Positions 21,805-30,487 of a stretch of DNA of 64,000 nt are shown here, in pieces. The position numbers and the translations under genes are program-made. Below the pieces are notes generated by a model. It searched no databases. It was not told the origin of the DNA and saw only the letters and a list, made by a program, of their open reading frames with translations. Within the stretch, counting starts at the first letter, position 1, and each line of letters starts with the position of its first letter. Origin of the DNA: Nocardia amikacinitolerans NBRC 108937 (GTDB lineage Bacteria; Actinomycetota; Actinomycetes; Mycobacteriales; Mycobacteriaceae). The stretch is taken from NCBI RefSeq assembly GCF_001612615.1, contig NZ_BDAU01000006.1, positions 1-64,000 of the forward strand. Reading direction: 5' to 3'.

Positions 21805-22362
21805 TCAGTCGAGAAGGCGGGCAAGCGCGAGCGGCTGGTGGACGCGGCGGTGCGCGAGTTCTACGAGCGCGGCGTCGAGAAGACCACCATCGCCGATATC
21901 GCACGCACCGCTAAGGTGCCCGTCGGCAACGTGTACTACTACTTCAAGACCAAGGATCAGCTGATCGAGGCGGCCATCGGCGCGCATGCCCGCGGCCTCG
22001 ACGAACTGACCGGTGGATTGGACGCCCTGTCGACGCCGCGAGAGCGATTGAAGGCGCTGGTTCAGGGCTGGGTCGATGAGCGGGAGATGGCCGTCCGGCA
22101 CGGCTGTCCTTTCGGCTCCCTGACCGCCGAACTGCACAAGCGCGCCGATCCGCTGGACGGGCGTGCGGCAGAGGTGATGCGGACGTTGCTGGATTGGGTG
22201 GAGCGGCAGTTCGCGGAAATCGGCCGCGCCGACGCCCGGGAGCTCGCGGTGGCGCTCATCGCTTCCTATCAGGGAATCTCCTTGCTCACCAACACCTTCC
22301 GCGATCCCGAGCTGATGGCCGCCGAGGGGAAGCGGCTCCAGGACTGGATCGACTCGCTGTAG
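21796..22362 (+). CDS. TetR-family transcriptional regulator
   Basis: 188 residues from GTG at 21796 (VTNSVEKAGKRERLVDAAV). The helix-turn-helix TIADIARTAKVPVGNVYYYF is clear, and the C-terminal LLTNTFRDPELMAAEG is typical of YcdC/AcrR-like regulators of redox enzymes. An in-frame ATG at 21769 lies upstream of the second operator and gives a less typical N-terminus. It probably represses itself and the divergent SDR gene. A strong hairpin follows its stop. Confidence 0.9.
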   Translation: MTNSVEKAGKRERLVDAAVREFYERGVEKTTIADIARTAKVPVGNVYYYFKTKDQLIEAAIGAHARGLDELTGGLDALSTPRERLKALVQGWVDEREMAVRHGCPFGSLTAELHKRADPLDGRAAEVMRTLLDWVERQFAEIGRADARELAVALIASYQGISLLTNTFRDPELMAAEGKRLQDWIDSL

Positions 22363-22371
22363 CGACTCGCT

Positions 22372-22404
22372 TCGGGCGCGCCTGTGCACCACAGGCGCGC
22401 CCGA
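22372..22404 (+). terminator. 15-bp GC hairpin after the TetR gene
   Basis: Perfect arms 22372-22386 and 22390-22404 (TCGGGCGCGCCTGTG and complement) with a 3-base loop CAC, 9 bases after the stop. No T tract. Confidence 0.75.
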
Positions 22405-22453
22405 GGTGTTTCTCGGGCGGTACATCAGGACTTCCTTGCGTTCGATGCATTGT

Positions 22454-22469
22454 CGATATATCGTCGATA
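22454..22469. promoter_or_regulatory. Probable PadR operator
   Basis: Two overlapping palindromes: CGATATATCG (22454-22463) and TATCGTCGATA (22459-22469). They lie about 40 bases before the PadR gene start, in an otherwise GC-rich spacer. PadR regulators commonly autorepress through such TATCG/CGATA dyads. Confidence 0.6.
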
Positions 22470-22505
22470 CTGTGGAGTGAACACGAGAGCCCAAGGAGGG
22501 CCGAC

Positions 22506-23168
22506 ATGGAAAACATCGAGAACATGCAGAACAGAGAGTTCGGACGCGGCGGCCGCTGGCGTAAGCCCGGCCGCGGGGAGTTCGGTCCCGGTCGCGGACC
22601 GCATCGCCACGGCGGCAGGCACGGCTTCGGTCCCGAGTTCGGGCCCGGCTTCGGTCCTGGTTTCGGACCGGGCTTCGGCCCACAGTTCGGCCGCGGACGG
22701 GGTCGCGGCGGCCGTGGTAGGCGCGGCGACGTGCGCGCCGCCGTGCTGCTGCTGCTCACCGAGCGGCCGATGCACGGCTACGAGCTGATCCAGCAGATCC
22801 GCGAACGCAGCGACGACGTCTGGCGGCCGAGTCCCGGATCGATCTACCCCGCGCTCGCGCAGCTGGAGGACGAGGGCCTGGTCCTCATCGAGAAGGTTGC
22901 CGGTCGCAAGACCGCCAAGCTGACCGAAGCGGGCGGCGAGTACGTCACCGCGCATCGCGAGGAGCTCGGCGATCCGTGGGCGCAGGTCAAGGCGGACGTC
23001 GGCGCGCAGGCCATCGACCTGCGCGGATTGGTCGGCGGGTTGATGGGCGCGGTCGCGCAGGTGGCCGCCGTCGGCACCCCCGAGCAGGCGGCGAAGGCGG
23101 CCGAAATCCTGAACGACACCCGCCGTTCGCTGTACCGCATCCTCGCCGAGGATGACGCTACCGAATAG
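22506..23168 (+). CDS. PadR-family regulator with a Gly/Phe/Arg-rich N-terminal tail
   Basis: 220 residues. Residues 1-75 are low complexity: GRGGRWRKPGRG, then FGPEFGPGFGPGFGPGFGP-type tetrapeptide repeats, then an RG-rich run. The PadR winged helix follows (AVLLLLTERPMHGYELIQQI, PSPGSIYPALAQLEDEGLV) and a C-terminal helical dimerisation domain. ATG at 22506 follows an AAGGAGG. The tail resembles a phase-separating or nucleic-acid-binding RG/FG segment, which is inference. No membrane or transporter gene is adjacent, so its regulon outside itself is unknown. Confidence 0.9.
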   Translation: MENIENMQNREFGRGGRWRKPGRGEFGPGRGPHRHGGRHGFGPEFGPGFGPGFGPGFGPQFGRGRGRGGRGRRGDVRAAVLLLLTERPMHGYELIQQIRERSDDVWRPSPGSIYPALAQLEDEGLVLIEKVAGRKTAKLTEAGGEYVTAHREELGDPWAQVKADVGAQAIDLRGLVGGLMGAVAQVAAVGTPEQAAKAAEILNDTRRSLYRILAEDDATE

Positions 23169-23231
23169 TAATGATCACGAAACATCCCGTGGGCGTGCGT
23201 TTTTCGCGTCGATGAGGTAGATCATTGTGAT

Positions 23232-24275
23232 ATGGAACAGCCGTTTGGTGTGTGGGGTTGGGGTAGATCACAGGTTTGTCGCGGCGCTATGGCGTTCGCG
23301 CTGGTCGCGGGGGCTTTGGTCGGTTCGGGTGTCGGTGTTTCGACGACCGCGGGCGCCGAACCGGGCGCGATCGCCGAACCGCTCGCCGTCCGTCCGCCGG
23401 ACGTGCCGACCGTCGGCGCGCCGCCGCAGACCGACCACTTGGCCGCGTCGCGGCATCTGAAGGAGAACAAGAACGCCACGCCGCTGGGCACCAACGATTT
23501 CGGCTGCCGCCCCACCGCGGCTCACCCCCGACCCGTCGTGCTGGCGCACGGCACCGACTCCACCGCCTACTCCGACTGGTCGGCGATCGGCCCGCAGTTG
23601 GTGGCGGCCGGATTCTGCGTCTTCGCGCTCAACTACGGCGGCGCGCCGGGCGCCGACGCCTACGGCACCGAGGATCTGCGGGCGAGCGCCTACCAGATCG
23701 GCCAGTTCGTCGACCGGGTGCTGGCCGCGACCGGCGCCGAGAAGGTGGATCTCGTCGGATTCTCCCAGGGCGCCAACGTGACCCGGCTCTACACCAACAA
23801 GCTCGGCGGTGCCGCGAAGGTGGCCCGGTGGGTCGGCATCGCGTCGCCGAGCTACGGCGGGGTGATGTACGGGCTGGTGCCGGTGGCACAGGTGATCCCG
23901 GGCGCGCTGGAGGTGTTCGCCAGGGTCACTTCGACCGCTGCGGTCCAGCAGGCGCAAGGTTCGCCGATCATGCTCGAACTCAACGCGGGCGGCGATACCG
24001 TGCCCGGTGTCCGCTACGTGACCATCGGCAGCCGGGTCGACGAGATGATCCAGCCGTTCAGCAATATCGCGCTGCGCGGGGCGGGCGCGGAGAACATCGT
24101 CGTGCAAGACCTGTGCCCGAGCAATCTCACCGGTCACTTCCACATGGTCTACGACCCGTTCGTGCAGCAGCTGGTGCTGCGGGCGCTCGATCCCGCGCAC
24201 GCGCCGACGCCCACCTGCGAGGCGGTGCCGCTCGGCACCGGCATCCCGCAGGTGATCATCGCGGGCAATTCCTGA
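23232..24275 (+). CDS. Secreted triacylglycerol lipase (alpha/beta hydrolase)
   Basis: 347 residues. A signal peptide (Arg/Cys region, hydrophobic AMAFALVAGALVGSGVGV, then AGAEPG) marks it for export. The oxyanion loop VVLAHGTDSTAYSDW and nucleophile Ser178 in VGFSQGANV identify the class 2 bacterial lipase family common in Nocardia and mycobacteria. The catalytic His is probably in GHFHMVYDPF near the C-terminus. Predicted extracellular. It is convergent with a PPOX gene and shares a bidirectional hairpin with it. Confidence 0.9.
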   Translation: MEQPFGVWGWGRSQVCRGAMAFALVAGALVGSGVGVSTTAGAEPGAIAEPLAVRPPDVPTVGAPPQTDHLAASRHLKENKNATPLGTNDFGCRPTAAHPRPVVLAHGTDSTAYSDWSAIGPQLVAAGFCVFALNYGGAPGADAYGTEDLRASAYQIGQFVDRVLAATGAEKVDLVGFSQGANVTRLYTNKLGGAAKVARWVGIASPSYGGVMYGLVPVAQVIPGALEVFARVTSTAAVQQAQGSPIMLELNAGGDTVPGVRYVTIGSRVDEMIQPFSNIALRGAGAENIVVQDLCPSNLTGHFHMVYDPFVQQLVLRALDPAHAPTPTCEAVPLGTGIPQVIIAGNS

Positions 24276-24315
24276 TCGGGTCGCCGGGCGGGAGACGAAT
24301 CGCCCGGCCCGATCA
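24273..24315. terminator. Bidirectional hairpin between lipase and PPOX genes
   Basis: The stem pairs TGATCGG and GCCGGGCG on the left with CGCCCGGC and CCGATCA on the right, with a small bulge. The lipase TGA is the first base triplet of the stem. The position between two convergent genes suits a two-way terminator. Confidence 0.75.
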
Positions 24316-24744
24316 CCGCAGTCGCGCGCCGTAGACGTGCTCGACCTCGATCGTGACCAGCACCCGGCGCTCGGCGACCATCACCGCTCGGTACTCCGCC
24401 CAATCGGGATGTTCGCCCGCGGCGGCGCGGTAGTAGTCCACCAGGGCCTCCACCTCGGGGCCGTGCGGATCGGTTCCCGGCCCCGTCAGCGTCGCGGTGC
24501 CCTCGGCGGTGGCCCACGCCCAGCCGTCCGGTCGAGTGACCTCCAGGCTGGCCCGCGGGTCCCGCCGCAGGTTGACCGTCTTGGCCAAACCCTCGTCGGT
24601 CGCGAAGTAGATCCGGTCTGCCGCGCGGTCGTAGTACGGCGTCACGGGCGAAAGCTGGGGACGCCCGGACGCTTTGATCGTCGCGAGCACACCGAGCTCG
24701 CTCTGCGCCAACAGCGCGCGAGGGTCGAACGGTTCGGCGCTCAC
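24313..24744 (-). CDS. PPOX-class F420/FMN-dependent split-barrel oxidoreductase
   Basis: 143 residues with the pyridoxamine-phosphate-oxidase-like split barrel: LGVLATIKASGRPQLSPVTPYYD then RIYFATDEGLAKTVNLRRDP. This is the small single-domain group frequent in F420-producing actinobacteria. Its ATG overlaps the stop of the upstream imine-reductase-like gene, so the two form an operon on the minus strand. The cofactor (F420 or FMN) cannot be decided by eye. Confidence 0.88.
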   Translation of the reverse strand: MSAEPFDPRALLAQSELGVLATIKASGRPQLSPVTPYYDRAADRIYFATDEGLAKTVNLRRDPRASLEVTRPDGWAWATAEGTATLTGPGTDPHGPEVEALVDYYRAAAGEHPDWAEYRAVMVAERRVLVTIEVEHVYGARLR

Positions 24745-25664
24745 CGCGGCGTCACCGAGTCTTCGCGGAACAGCTCGATCAAGGCCGCGTAGCCTTCGTC
24801 ACCGCGTCCGGCCGACACCGCCCGGTCCGCCAATGCCTTGACGAACCTGGGGATTTCGGCGCTGACGCCCGCGGCCTCGCACTCCTCGACGACGTGCTCC
24901 ATGGTGGCGACGTGGGTGTGGATGGTGGCGTCCAGGACCGGGTAGTCGCGCGCGTCGATCTGCTGCGCGTATCCGGTCAGCCACTCGCCGACGGTGCCGA
25001 CGCCGCGAGTTGCCAAGGGCGCGAAGGCATCGGCGCGCACACCCGCGGCGCCCAGCAGCGCGGCGCTGTGCAGAAACGCGTTCAGGATTCCCCACATCAG
25101 GTTGAGGATCGCCACGTCGTGCAGCGAGGACAGGCCGTGGTCCGCACCGAGATAGGTTGTGCGGCCGAGGTTCTGGAGGACGTTCTCGTGCGTGTCGAAG
25201 GCCGCGCGCGGGCCGCTGTAGATGATCTCGGCATCCGTCGAGCCGATCGCCGCCGGGACGCCGAGGATGGCGCCGTCGAGGTACCCGCACCCGTGCCGCG
25301 CCGCCCATTCGGCGGTCTGCCTGGCCTGCGCCGAGGTGCCCGAGGTCAGGTTCACCAGGACGCGTCCGTCCAACGCCCCGTCCAGCGGATCCAGGATCTC
25401 GTGCACCGAGTCGTAGTCCGACAGGCACACGATCAGGAGCCGACCGGCCGCGACCGCGTCGCCGGCGGATTCCGCGAGTGTGGCGCCGTCCTCGACGAGA
25501 TCCTCGGCCTTCGCCGCCGTGCGATTCCAGACCACGGTCCGATATCCGTTGCGCTGGAAGGTCTTAGCGAGCGCGTGGCCCATCATGCCGAGGCCGAGGA
25601 CCGTCACGGTCTCGGTGCCGGATTCGCGCGTCGGGGCCTGCTCTTGTGTCGAGTCGATCGTCAT
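24741..25664 (-). CDS. NADP-dependent imine reductase-like / beta-hydroxyacid dehydrogenase-fold protein
   Basis: About 307 residues from ATG at 25664, which has a GAGGA ribosome binding site; a GTG at 25685 would add seven residues. The Rossmann motif VLGLGMMGHALAKTF with VVWNRT marks NADP preference. DGAILGVPAAIGSTDAEIIY and LHDVAILNLMWG match imine reductases, with Asp in the position that is Asp in R-selective and Tyr in S-selective enzymes. It overlaps the PPOX gene and is divergent from a MerR regulator whose operator-like palindrome sits in a long promoter spacer. Natural substrate unknown. Confidence 0.85.
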   Translation of the reverse strand: MTIDSTQEQAPTRESGTETVTVLGLGMMGHALAKTFQRNGYRTVVWNRTAAKAEDLVEDGATLAESAGDAVAAGRLLIVCLSDYDSVHEILDPLDGALDGRVLVNLTSGTSAQARQTAEWAARHGCGYLDGAILGVPAAIGSTDAEIIYSGPRAAFDTHENVLQNLGRTTYLGADHGLSSLHDVAILNLMWGILNAFLHSAALLGAAGVRADAFAPLATRGVGTVGEWLTGYAQQIDARDYPVLDATIHTHVATMEHVVEECEAAGVSAEIPRFVKALADRAVSAGRGDEGYAALIELFREDSVTPR

Positions 25665-25680
25665 GACACGATCCTCAACG

Positions 25681-25696
25681 TTCACACCGGTATGAA
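25681..25696. promoter_or_regulatory. MerR operator in the divergent promoter
   Basis: TTCACACCGGTATGAA is a 16-base palindrome with 14 of 16 symmetric positions. On the minus strand it lies between a TTGACC -35-like element and a GAGGAT -10-like element about 20 bases apart, the lengthened spacer that MerR activators twist into shape. Confidence 0.65.
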
Positions 25697-25714
25697 GGTC
25701 AAGGAGCGCGCGCC

Positions 25715-26107
25715 ATGCTGATCGGCGAACTGAGCAAACGAACCGGAGTTCATGCCCATCAGTTGCGGTATTACGAAGCTCAAGGCCTGCTCGAACCCGA
25801 ACGCGGCAGCAACGGCTACCGCCAGTACGCCGACGATTCCGTGGTGACGGTCACGCAGATCAGAAAGCTGCTCGACGCGGGCCTGTCGACCGAGGTCATC
25901 GGCCACCTGCAACCGTGCATCACCGGCGAGGACGCCGATCTCGTACCGTGCCCGGAGCTTTTCGACACCCTGCGCGCCCGCCTCGCAGCACTGGACGAGC
26001 AGATCGCCACGCTGACCCGGACCCGGCAGGCGTTGCTCGACTACATCGAGACCACCGAGGAACGCGCGCCCTCGCACGACTATTCGCCGTGCGAAGCCAC
26101 CGCGTGA
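25715..26107 (+). CDS. MerR-family transcriptional regulator
   Basis: 130 residues. The winged helix-turn-helix MLIGELSKRTGVHAHQLRYYEAQGLL and GYRQYADDSV is followed by a coiled-coil dimer helix (RLAALDEQIATLTRTRQALL). Cysteines occur in LQPCITG, LVPCPEL and YSPCEA. This could allow metal or thiol sensing, but the spacing does not match CueR or SoxR. It most likely activates the divergent imine-reductase-like/PPOX operon. Confidence 0.9.
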   Translation: MLIGELSKRTGVHAHQLRYYEAQGLLEPERGSNGYRQYADDSVVTVTQIRKLLDAGLSTEVIGHLQPCITGEDADLVPCPELFDTLRARLAALDEQIATLTRTRQALLDYIETTEERAPSHDYSPCEATA

Positions 26108-26109
26108 GT

Positions 26110-26418
26110 TCAGAGGTACTCGGCGACAACGTGATACAGGCCGGGGCTCGCGTCGGCGAACTTCTCGGCCTCCGCGACCGAGGCCACCACGGTCTTGTTC
26201 AGCCCGGCGGCCTCGCACGCCTCGACGCTGTCCCAGTGGGCGACGTTGATCAGCTGGAATCGAGTGTCGGACAACAGCGCTCGGTGCAGACGCACATCGC
26301 GGAAGCCGGGCGCTCGGCGCATGAGAGACGCGCGTTCGCGCCACTGTTCGACGAATTCGTCGATGCGGTCGGCGGGTAGTTCGATCACATTGATGAAGGT
26401 GACGCCCTGATCGGCCAT
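26110..26418 (-). CDS. Antibiotic-biosynthesis-monooxygenase (ABM) domain protein
   Basis: 102 residues from ATG at 26418 (MADQGVTFINVIELPADRID) with an AAAGGA ribosome binding site. The ferredoxin-like ABM fold is indicated by FINVIELP, FVEQWRERASLMRRAPGFRDVRLHRAL and FQLINVAHWDS. Such proteins include heme-degrading and quinone-forming monooxygenases as well as proteins without known activity; the heme-ligating residues of IsdG/MhuD are not evident. It is followed on the same strand by a TetR gene, so it may be under that regulator. Confidence 0.82.
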   Translation of the reverse strand: MADQGVTFINVIELPADRIDEFVEQWRERASLMRRAPGFRDVRLHRALLSDTRFQLINVAHWDSVEACEAAGLNKTVVASVAEAEKFADASPGLYHVVAEYL

Positions 26419-26465
26419 GGGTGAATGTCCTTTCGGTTTCGGCTGTTTCGGTCGAAGTCGGGATG

Positions 26466-27092
26466 TCATCCGCGCAGCAGCTGACGGGTCAGCGCTTCGC
26501 CCCACCACCGCTCGACCCGGTCGGGTCGCCACCCGCGCTCGACGGTGAGCGTGGTGTAGACGTCGATGTTGCACAGCGCCGCGTAGACATCGAGGGCGGT
26601 CGACCGGTCCACGCCGGGACGCAACGCGTCATCCGGCCAAGTCTCGAAGACCTCGGCGCGCACTCGATCGGCCGCGCGGCGGACCTGCCCGTAGACGGTG
26701 GCGAAATCGGCCTCGGTGCGACCGGCTTCGCGGATCAGCGCCACGAGGTCGCCCGCACGTTCGAGAAGCCGCCGGTCGTAGCCCGCCATCGCGGCGAGTT
26801 GCCGTGCGGGCGTGGGGGATTCATCGAGTTCGGTGAGCAGGCGGGGGAGGTCGGCGGACAGGTCGGCCGCGTCGACCAGCGCCCAGACCAGTCCCGCCTT
26901 GTTGCCGTACGCGGCGTAGACCGTCGGCACCGAAACGCCCGCCTCGCGAGCCACGTCGCGCACGGTGGTCGACGCCCAGCCCTGCGAGACGAACAATCGG
27001 CGAGCGGCGTCCGCGATCTCCACCCGGGTGCGCTGCGCCTGAGCGTGTCGCCGCAGGGAATCGTAGGCGCGCCGCGGGGGTGGCTCTGTCAC
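26466..27092 (-). CDS. TetR-family transcriptional regulator
   Basis: 208 residues. HTH: RRLFVSQGWASTTVRDVA then REAGVSVPTVYAAYGNKAGL. The C-terminal domain includes TALDVYAALCNIDVYTTLTVE. It lies upstream of the ABM gene on the same strand with a 47-base gap, probably one transcript. Its own promoter region (27110-27140) is unusually AT-rich (TTATATATTGATTATAG) for this genome. Confidence 0.88.
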   Translation of the reverse strand: MTEPPPRRAYDSLRRHAQAQRTRVEIADAARRLFVSQGWASTTVRDVAREAGVSVPTVYAAYGNKAGLVWALVDAADLSADLPRLLTELDESPTPARQLAAMAGYDRRLLERAGDLVALIREAGRTEADFATVYGQVRRAADRVRAEVFETWPDDALRPGVDRSTALDVYAALCNIDVYTTLTVERGWRPDRVERWWGEALTRQLLRG

Positions 27093-27616
27093 TCGGGCAC
27101 TCCGATCTTCCGCCTTATATATTGATTATAGTATCCGTTAAGTCAATAGGCGCCGAAAAAGGGAGCCGCGGCACCGCGCAGCTCCCTCTCGATTCGGTGT
27201 TCACGCCGCCAGTTGCAGCGCCAGCGTGGCGGCCGCCGGTGCCAGGTACAGCAACGGGAACACGCTCGTTGCCCTATCGACGACGTAGCCCCCCGCGGGT
27301 GTGACATCGCGCCTCCGGCCACCCGGCATGGCGCCGGATACCCGATCCGGCAGACGTCGTGGAATCGGACGGAAGCGTGCGGCTTCCGGCTGCTCGCGGT
27401 ACACGAAATCGCTGACAGCGCAGGCCTTTTCCATCGGCGGCAGGCATCGGTCGCGCTCGCGAAGCAGTTACTGGAACTGGTCGTTCTACTAATATGTCCT
27501 GCGCGACAAAGGAAGTCGGGAAGTCGCCCAGCTGCCACAAAGTCGGTTGTGAGGTGGCGAGGGCGGGGTTTCGCGGGGATACGGTGGGGAAACGTGTTCT
27601 AGCCGCGGGAGGTTCG
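27093..27616. other. Intergenic region, possible remnant of a membrane protein
   Basis: No intact gene. A minus-strand frame ending at 27201 finishes with a hydrophobic segment (ATSVFPLLYLAPAAATLALQ) that looks like the last membrane helix of a lost protein, but no upstream part is recognisable. 27110-27140 is the AT-rich promoter of the TetR gene. Confidence 0.35.
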
Positions 27617-28864
27617 ATGTCCGCAGAGCAGGTCGACGACGACCTAACGGTGTCCGGCCGTCCCGTATCGACGCATTTGCGGGACGTTCGCACGATCTCG
27701 GAGCGGATGGTAGGTCACTTCCTGGAGACGGTCGCGCCGTGCAACACCCTGCCCGGTGACGCGCTGGGCGGTGATGTCGCCGCGGTGACGCGCGTGTGCC
27801 TGGAGCTGGCGACGCGGATGCTCGACGGCGGTGCGGACATCGATACCGAGATCGCGCGGGTCGGCGCGGCGGCCGCGCAGTGGGCGCGCGAGGGAATTCC
27901 GATCGACACGATCCAGCACGCCATCCACGAGGGCGTCAAACTCGGCTTCGACCTGGTCCTGGCCCAGGCGACGACCGGCGATCAGCAGAGTCTGCTGAAT
28001 GTCGCGCGGCGGCTGATGGACATCCTGGACACCATCGGCGCGACGGTGTCCGTCGCCTACGTGCGAGAGCTCAAGGCCGTGGTCAGCGAGCATCATGCGG
28101 CGGTGCATACGCTCACCTCGGCGCTGCTCGGCGGCAACAGCACCTCCACCATGGCCAGGGAGTGTGGTGTCCCGATCGCGGACGCCTATCACGTTCTGGC
28201 GCTGCATATTCCGCCGCATCGTGATGAAGCGAATCCCAAGCTGGATCCGAAGGTGGTGGCGCGGCGCAAGTTACGCCGGGTCCAGGCGGAGTTGGCGACC
28301 AGGTGCGGGGAACGCGCGCTGTCGCTGTTGAGCGTCGACGGCGGAACGATTCTGCTGCCCGCCAACGAATTCGACGACGCCGCATTGGATTTCCTGGTGA
28401 AGTGGCTCTCGGACGCCGCCCAGGCGCCGATCAGGGCGACCGCGGTGGAAGCCGGGCTGCGTCGCATCCCCGAAGCCGCCGACGAGGCGCACGAGCTGCT
28501 GGACATCGTGCAGCGGTTGCGGTTCGAGTCCGGGCTGTATCGGTTCAACGACATGGCGCTGGAGTATCAGCTGACCCGCCCCGGCCCGGCCCGCGACTTC
28601 CTCGGGTCGCTGCTGGATCCGTTGGAGGAGTATCCGGAGTTCTTCGAGACCCTGCAGATGTACATCGCCACCAACCTCAACCGCCAGCGCACCGCGCGCC
28701 TGCTGCACGTGCACACCAACACCGTCGACTACCGGCTCAAGCGGATCGGCCAGCTCATCGACTTCGACCCGACCCAGGCCTCGGGTCTCTGGTACCTGCG
28801 CTCGGCGATGGTGGCGCGCAGCCACCGCGACGGCGACATCACCGAGCGAAGGGCCGCCCGATAG
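27617..28864 (+). CDS. PucR/CdaR-type transcriptional regulator
   Basis: 415 residues from ATG at 27617 behind a GGGAGG. The N-terminal helical domain (about 20-150; ISERMVGHFLETVAPCNTL, IPIDTIQHAIHEGVKLGFD) resembles the RsbT co-antagonist-like sensor found in many actinobacterial PucR proteins. The middle part is a CdaR GGDEF-like domain. The C-terminal PucR helix-turn-helix is YIATNLNRQRTARLLHVHTN with TVDYRLKRI. It is 151 bases upstream of a P450 gene on the same strand, so it may control it. Confidence 0.9.
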   Translation: MSAEQVDDDLTVSGRPVSTHLRDVRTISERMVGHFLETVAPCNTLPGDALGGDVAAVTRVCLELATRMLDGGADIDTEIARVGAAAAQWAREGIPIDTIQHAIHEGVKLGFDLVLAQATTGDQQSLLNVARRLMDILDTIGATVSVAYVRELKAVVSEHHAAVHTLTSALLGGNSTSTMARECGVPIADAYHVLALHIPPHRDEANPKLDPKVVARRKLRRVQAELATRCGERALSLLSVDGGTILLPANEFDDAALDFLVKWLSDAAQAPIRATAVEAGLRRIPEAADEAHELLDIVQRLRFESGLYRFNDMALEYQLTRPGPARDFLGSLLDPLEEYPEFFETLQMYIATNLNRQRTARLLHVHTNTVDYRLKRIGQLIDFDPTQASGLWYLRSAMVARSHRDGDITERRAAR

Positions 28865-29015
28865 AAAGCCACCGAACGAGGCCGGCCTCCGCGGTCTTGA
28901 CTTCGCTCTGTCGTTGCGCCGAAGATCATTCATCCCGTCCGACGGGAGCTTTACCAACCGGGCTCCGCGGCCCTACGCGGCTGTGGCGTTTTTCGCCATG
29001 GCACAGGAGTTTTCG

Positions 29016-30353
29016 ATGAACGCACGGTACGCGATCAGGTGGGCGGCCGAGCACGGGTTGCCGCGGCTGGCGTTGCGCGCCCGGTACCACCTGGGCGACC
29101 CGTTCGCCCGGCTGCTCAGCGGCGCGGAAGGCCGCGACGATCCGTATCCGCTGCTCGAGCAGTTGCGCGGGACGGGTGGCGTGCGGACCGGTCCGCTCGG
29201 ATACGCGGCCTTCGACTACCAGCTGTGCCGAGAGATTCTGCGCGACAGAAGATTCGGCGTGCGTACCCCGATCGACCCCGCGGTGCCCGGTCCCTTGCGT
29301 CGTTACGCGGAGCGAGTCGTGTTGCCGCCCAATCCGATCGAGGCGCCGTCGATGTTCATGCTCGACCCGCCAGAACACAGCCGGTTGCGCAAGCCGGTCG
29401 CCTCCGCGTTCACCCCGCGCGCCGTCGCCCGGTTGGGCGACCGGGTGCGCGAGGTCACCACCGAACTGCTCGACGCCATGGCCGCGCGCGGATCGGCCGA
29501 CCTGATCGGCGATTTCGCCGCGCAGGTGCCCACCGCCATCATCGGCGAGATGCTCGGTTTTCCGGCCGCCGACCGCGAGATGTTCCTGCGCTGGGGTGAC
29601 GCGATCACCCCGCTGCTGGACGTCGGGATTCCCTGGCGCGCGCACCGGCGCGCGATGGCCGCCACGAAGGCGATGGCGGGTTATCTCGCCGCCCACATCG
29701 AGAAGTCGCGCCGCGAACCTCGCGAGGACATCTTCAGCGTCCTGGTGTCCTCCGGCGAACTGAGCACCCTCGAGCTGATGGCCAGTGCGAACGTGCTGAT
29801 GGGCGCGGGCTTCGAGACGACGGTGAACCTGATCGGCAACGCGATCCCGCTCCTGCTCGGCCACCCCGATCAGCTCGAACTCCTGCGCGCCGAGCCGGAG
29901 CGCTGGCCTGGCGCGATCGAGGAGGTGCTGCGGTTCGACCCGCCGGTGCAGATGACCGCTCGCCGGGTGCTGGAACCGGTGGAATCGGGTGCGGGCGTTT
30001 CCCTCGAGCCAGGACGCTTGATGATGGTGTCGCTGGCGGGCGCCAACCGTGACCCCGTGAAGTTCCCCGATCCCGCCCGATTCGACATCACCCGCGCCAA
30101 CGCCAAGGAGCACCTGTCGTTCGGGTCCGGCGTCCACGTCTGCATCGGCGCGAGCCTGGCCAGGCTGGAAGCCGTCCACGCGCTGCCCGCCCTCTTCGAA
30201 CGCTTCCCCGACCTGCGCCTCGAAGGCGAACCACGCCGCCGCGGCCTGTGCACCCTGCACGGCTACCAGCAGATGCCTGCCCGGCTGGGGCGTCCGGCGG
30301 GGGCGCGGGCCGTACCCTCCATGGCCTCCGGCGACCGCACGCCAGGCAGTTGA
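29016..30353 (+). CDS. Cytochrome P450
   Basis: 445 residues from ATG at 29016 (MNARYAIRW), which has an AGGAG; an in-frame ATG at 28998 is possible. I-helix oxygen-activation motif GAGFETT at about 263-269, ExxR at 303-306 (EVLR), and heme loop FGSGVHVCIGASLAR with the thiolate Cys at about 376. Soluble bacterial class I type. No ferredoxin or reductase gene is adjacent, so redox partners must come from elsewhere. The substrate cannot be told; the neighbouring PucR regulator may respond to it. Confidence 0.95.
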   Translation: MNARYAIRWAAEHGLPRLALRARYHLGDPFARLLSGAEGRDDPYPLLEQLRGTGGVRTGPLGYAAFDYQLCREILRDRRFGVRTPIDPAVPGPLRRYAERVVLPPNPIEAPSMFMLDPPEHSRLRKPVASAFTPRAVARLGDRVREVTTELLDAMAARGSADLIGDFAAQVPTAIIGEMLGFPAADREMFLRWGDAITPLLDVGIPWRAHRRAMAATKAMAGYLAAHIEKSRREPREDIFSVLVSSGELSTLELMASANVLMGAGFETTVNLIGNAIPLLLGHPDQLELLRAEPERWPGAIEEVLRFDPPVQMTARRVLEPVESGAGVSLEPGRLMMVSLAGANRDPVKFPDPARFDITRANAKEHLSFGSGVHVCIGASLARLEAVHALPALFERFPDLRLEGEPRRRGLCTLHGYQQMPARLGRPAGARAVPSMASGDRTPGS

Positions 30354-30487
30354 CGCTTCGCCCCTTCTGTGATCCCGGGTCTTCGGTTGTCCCGCTCCTG
30401 TCGGCCTCGGCGCGGTGCTCGGCCGCCCCGCTCGCGCGGCCGGGCAAGGTTGACCTTGACCGTGCGTCAGGGTTGGAGGCTTGTCGC

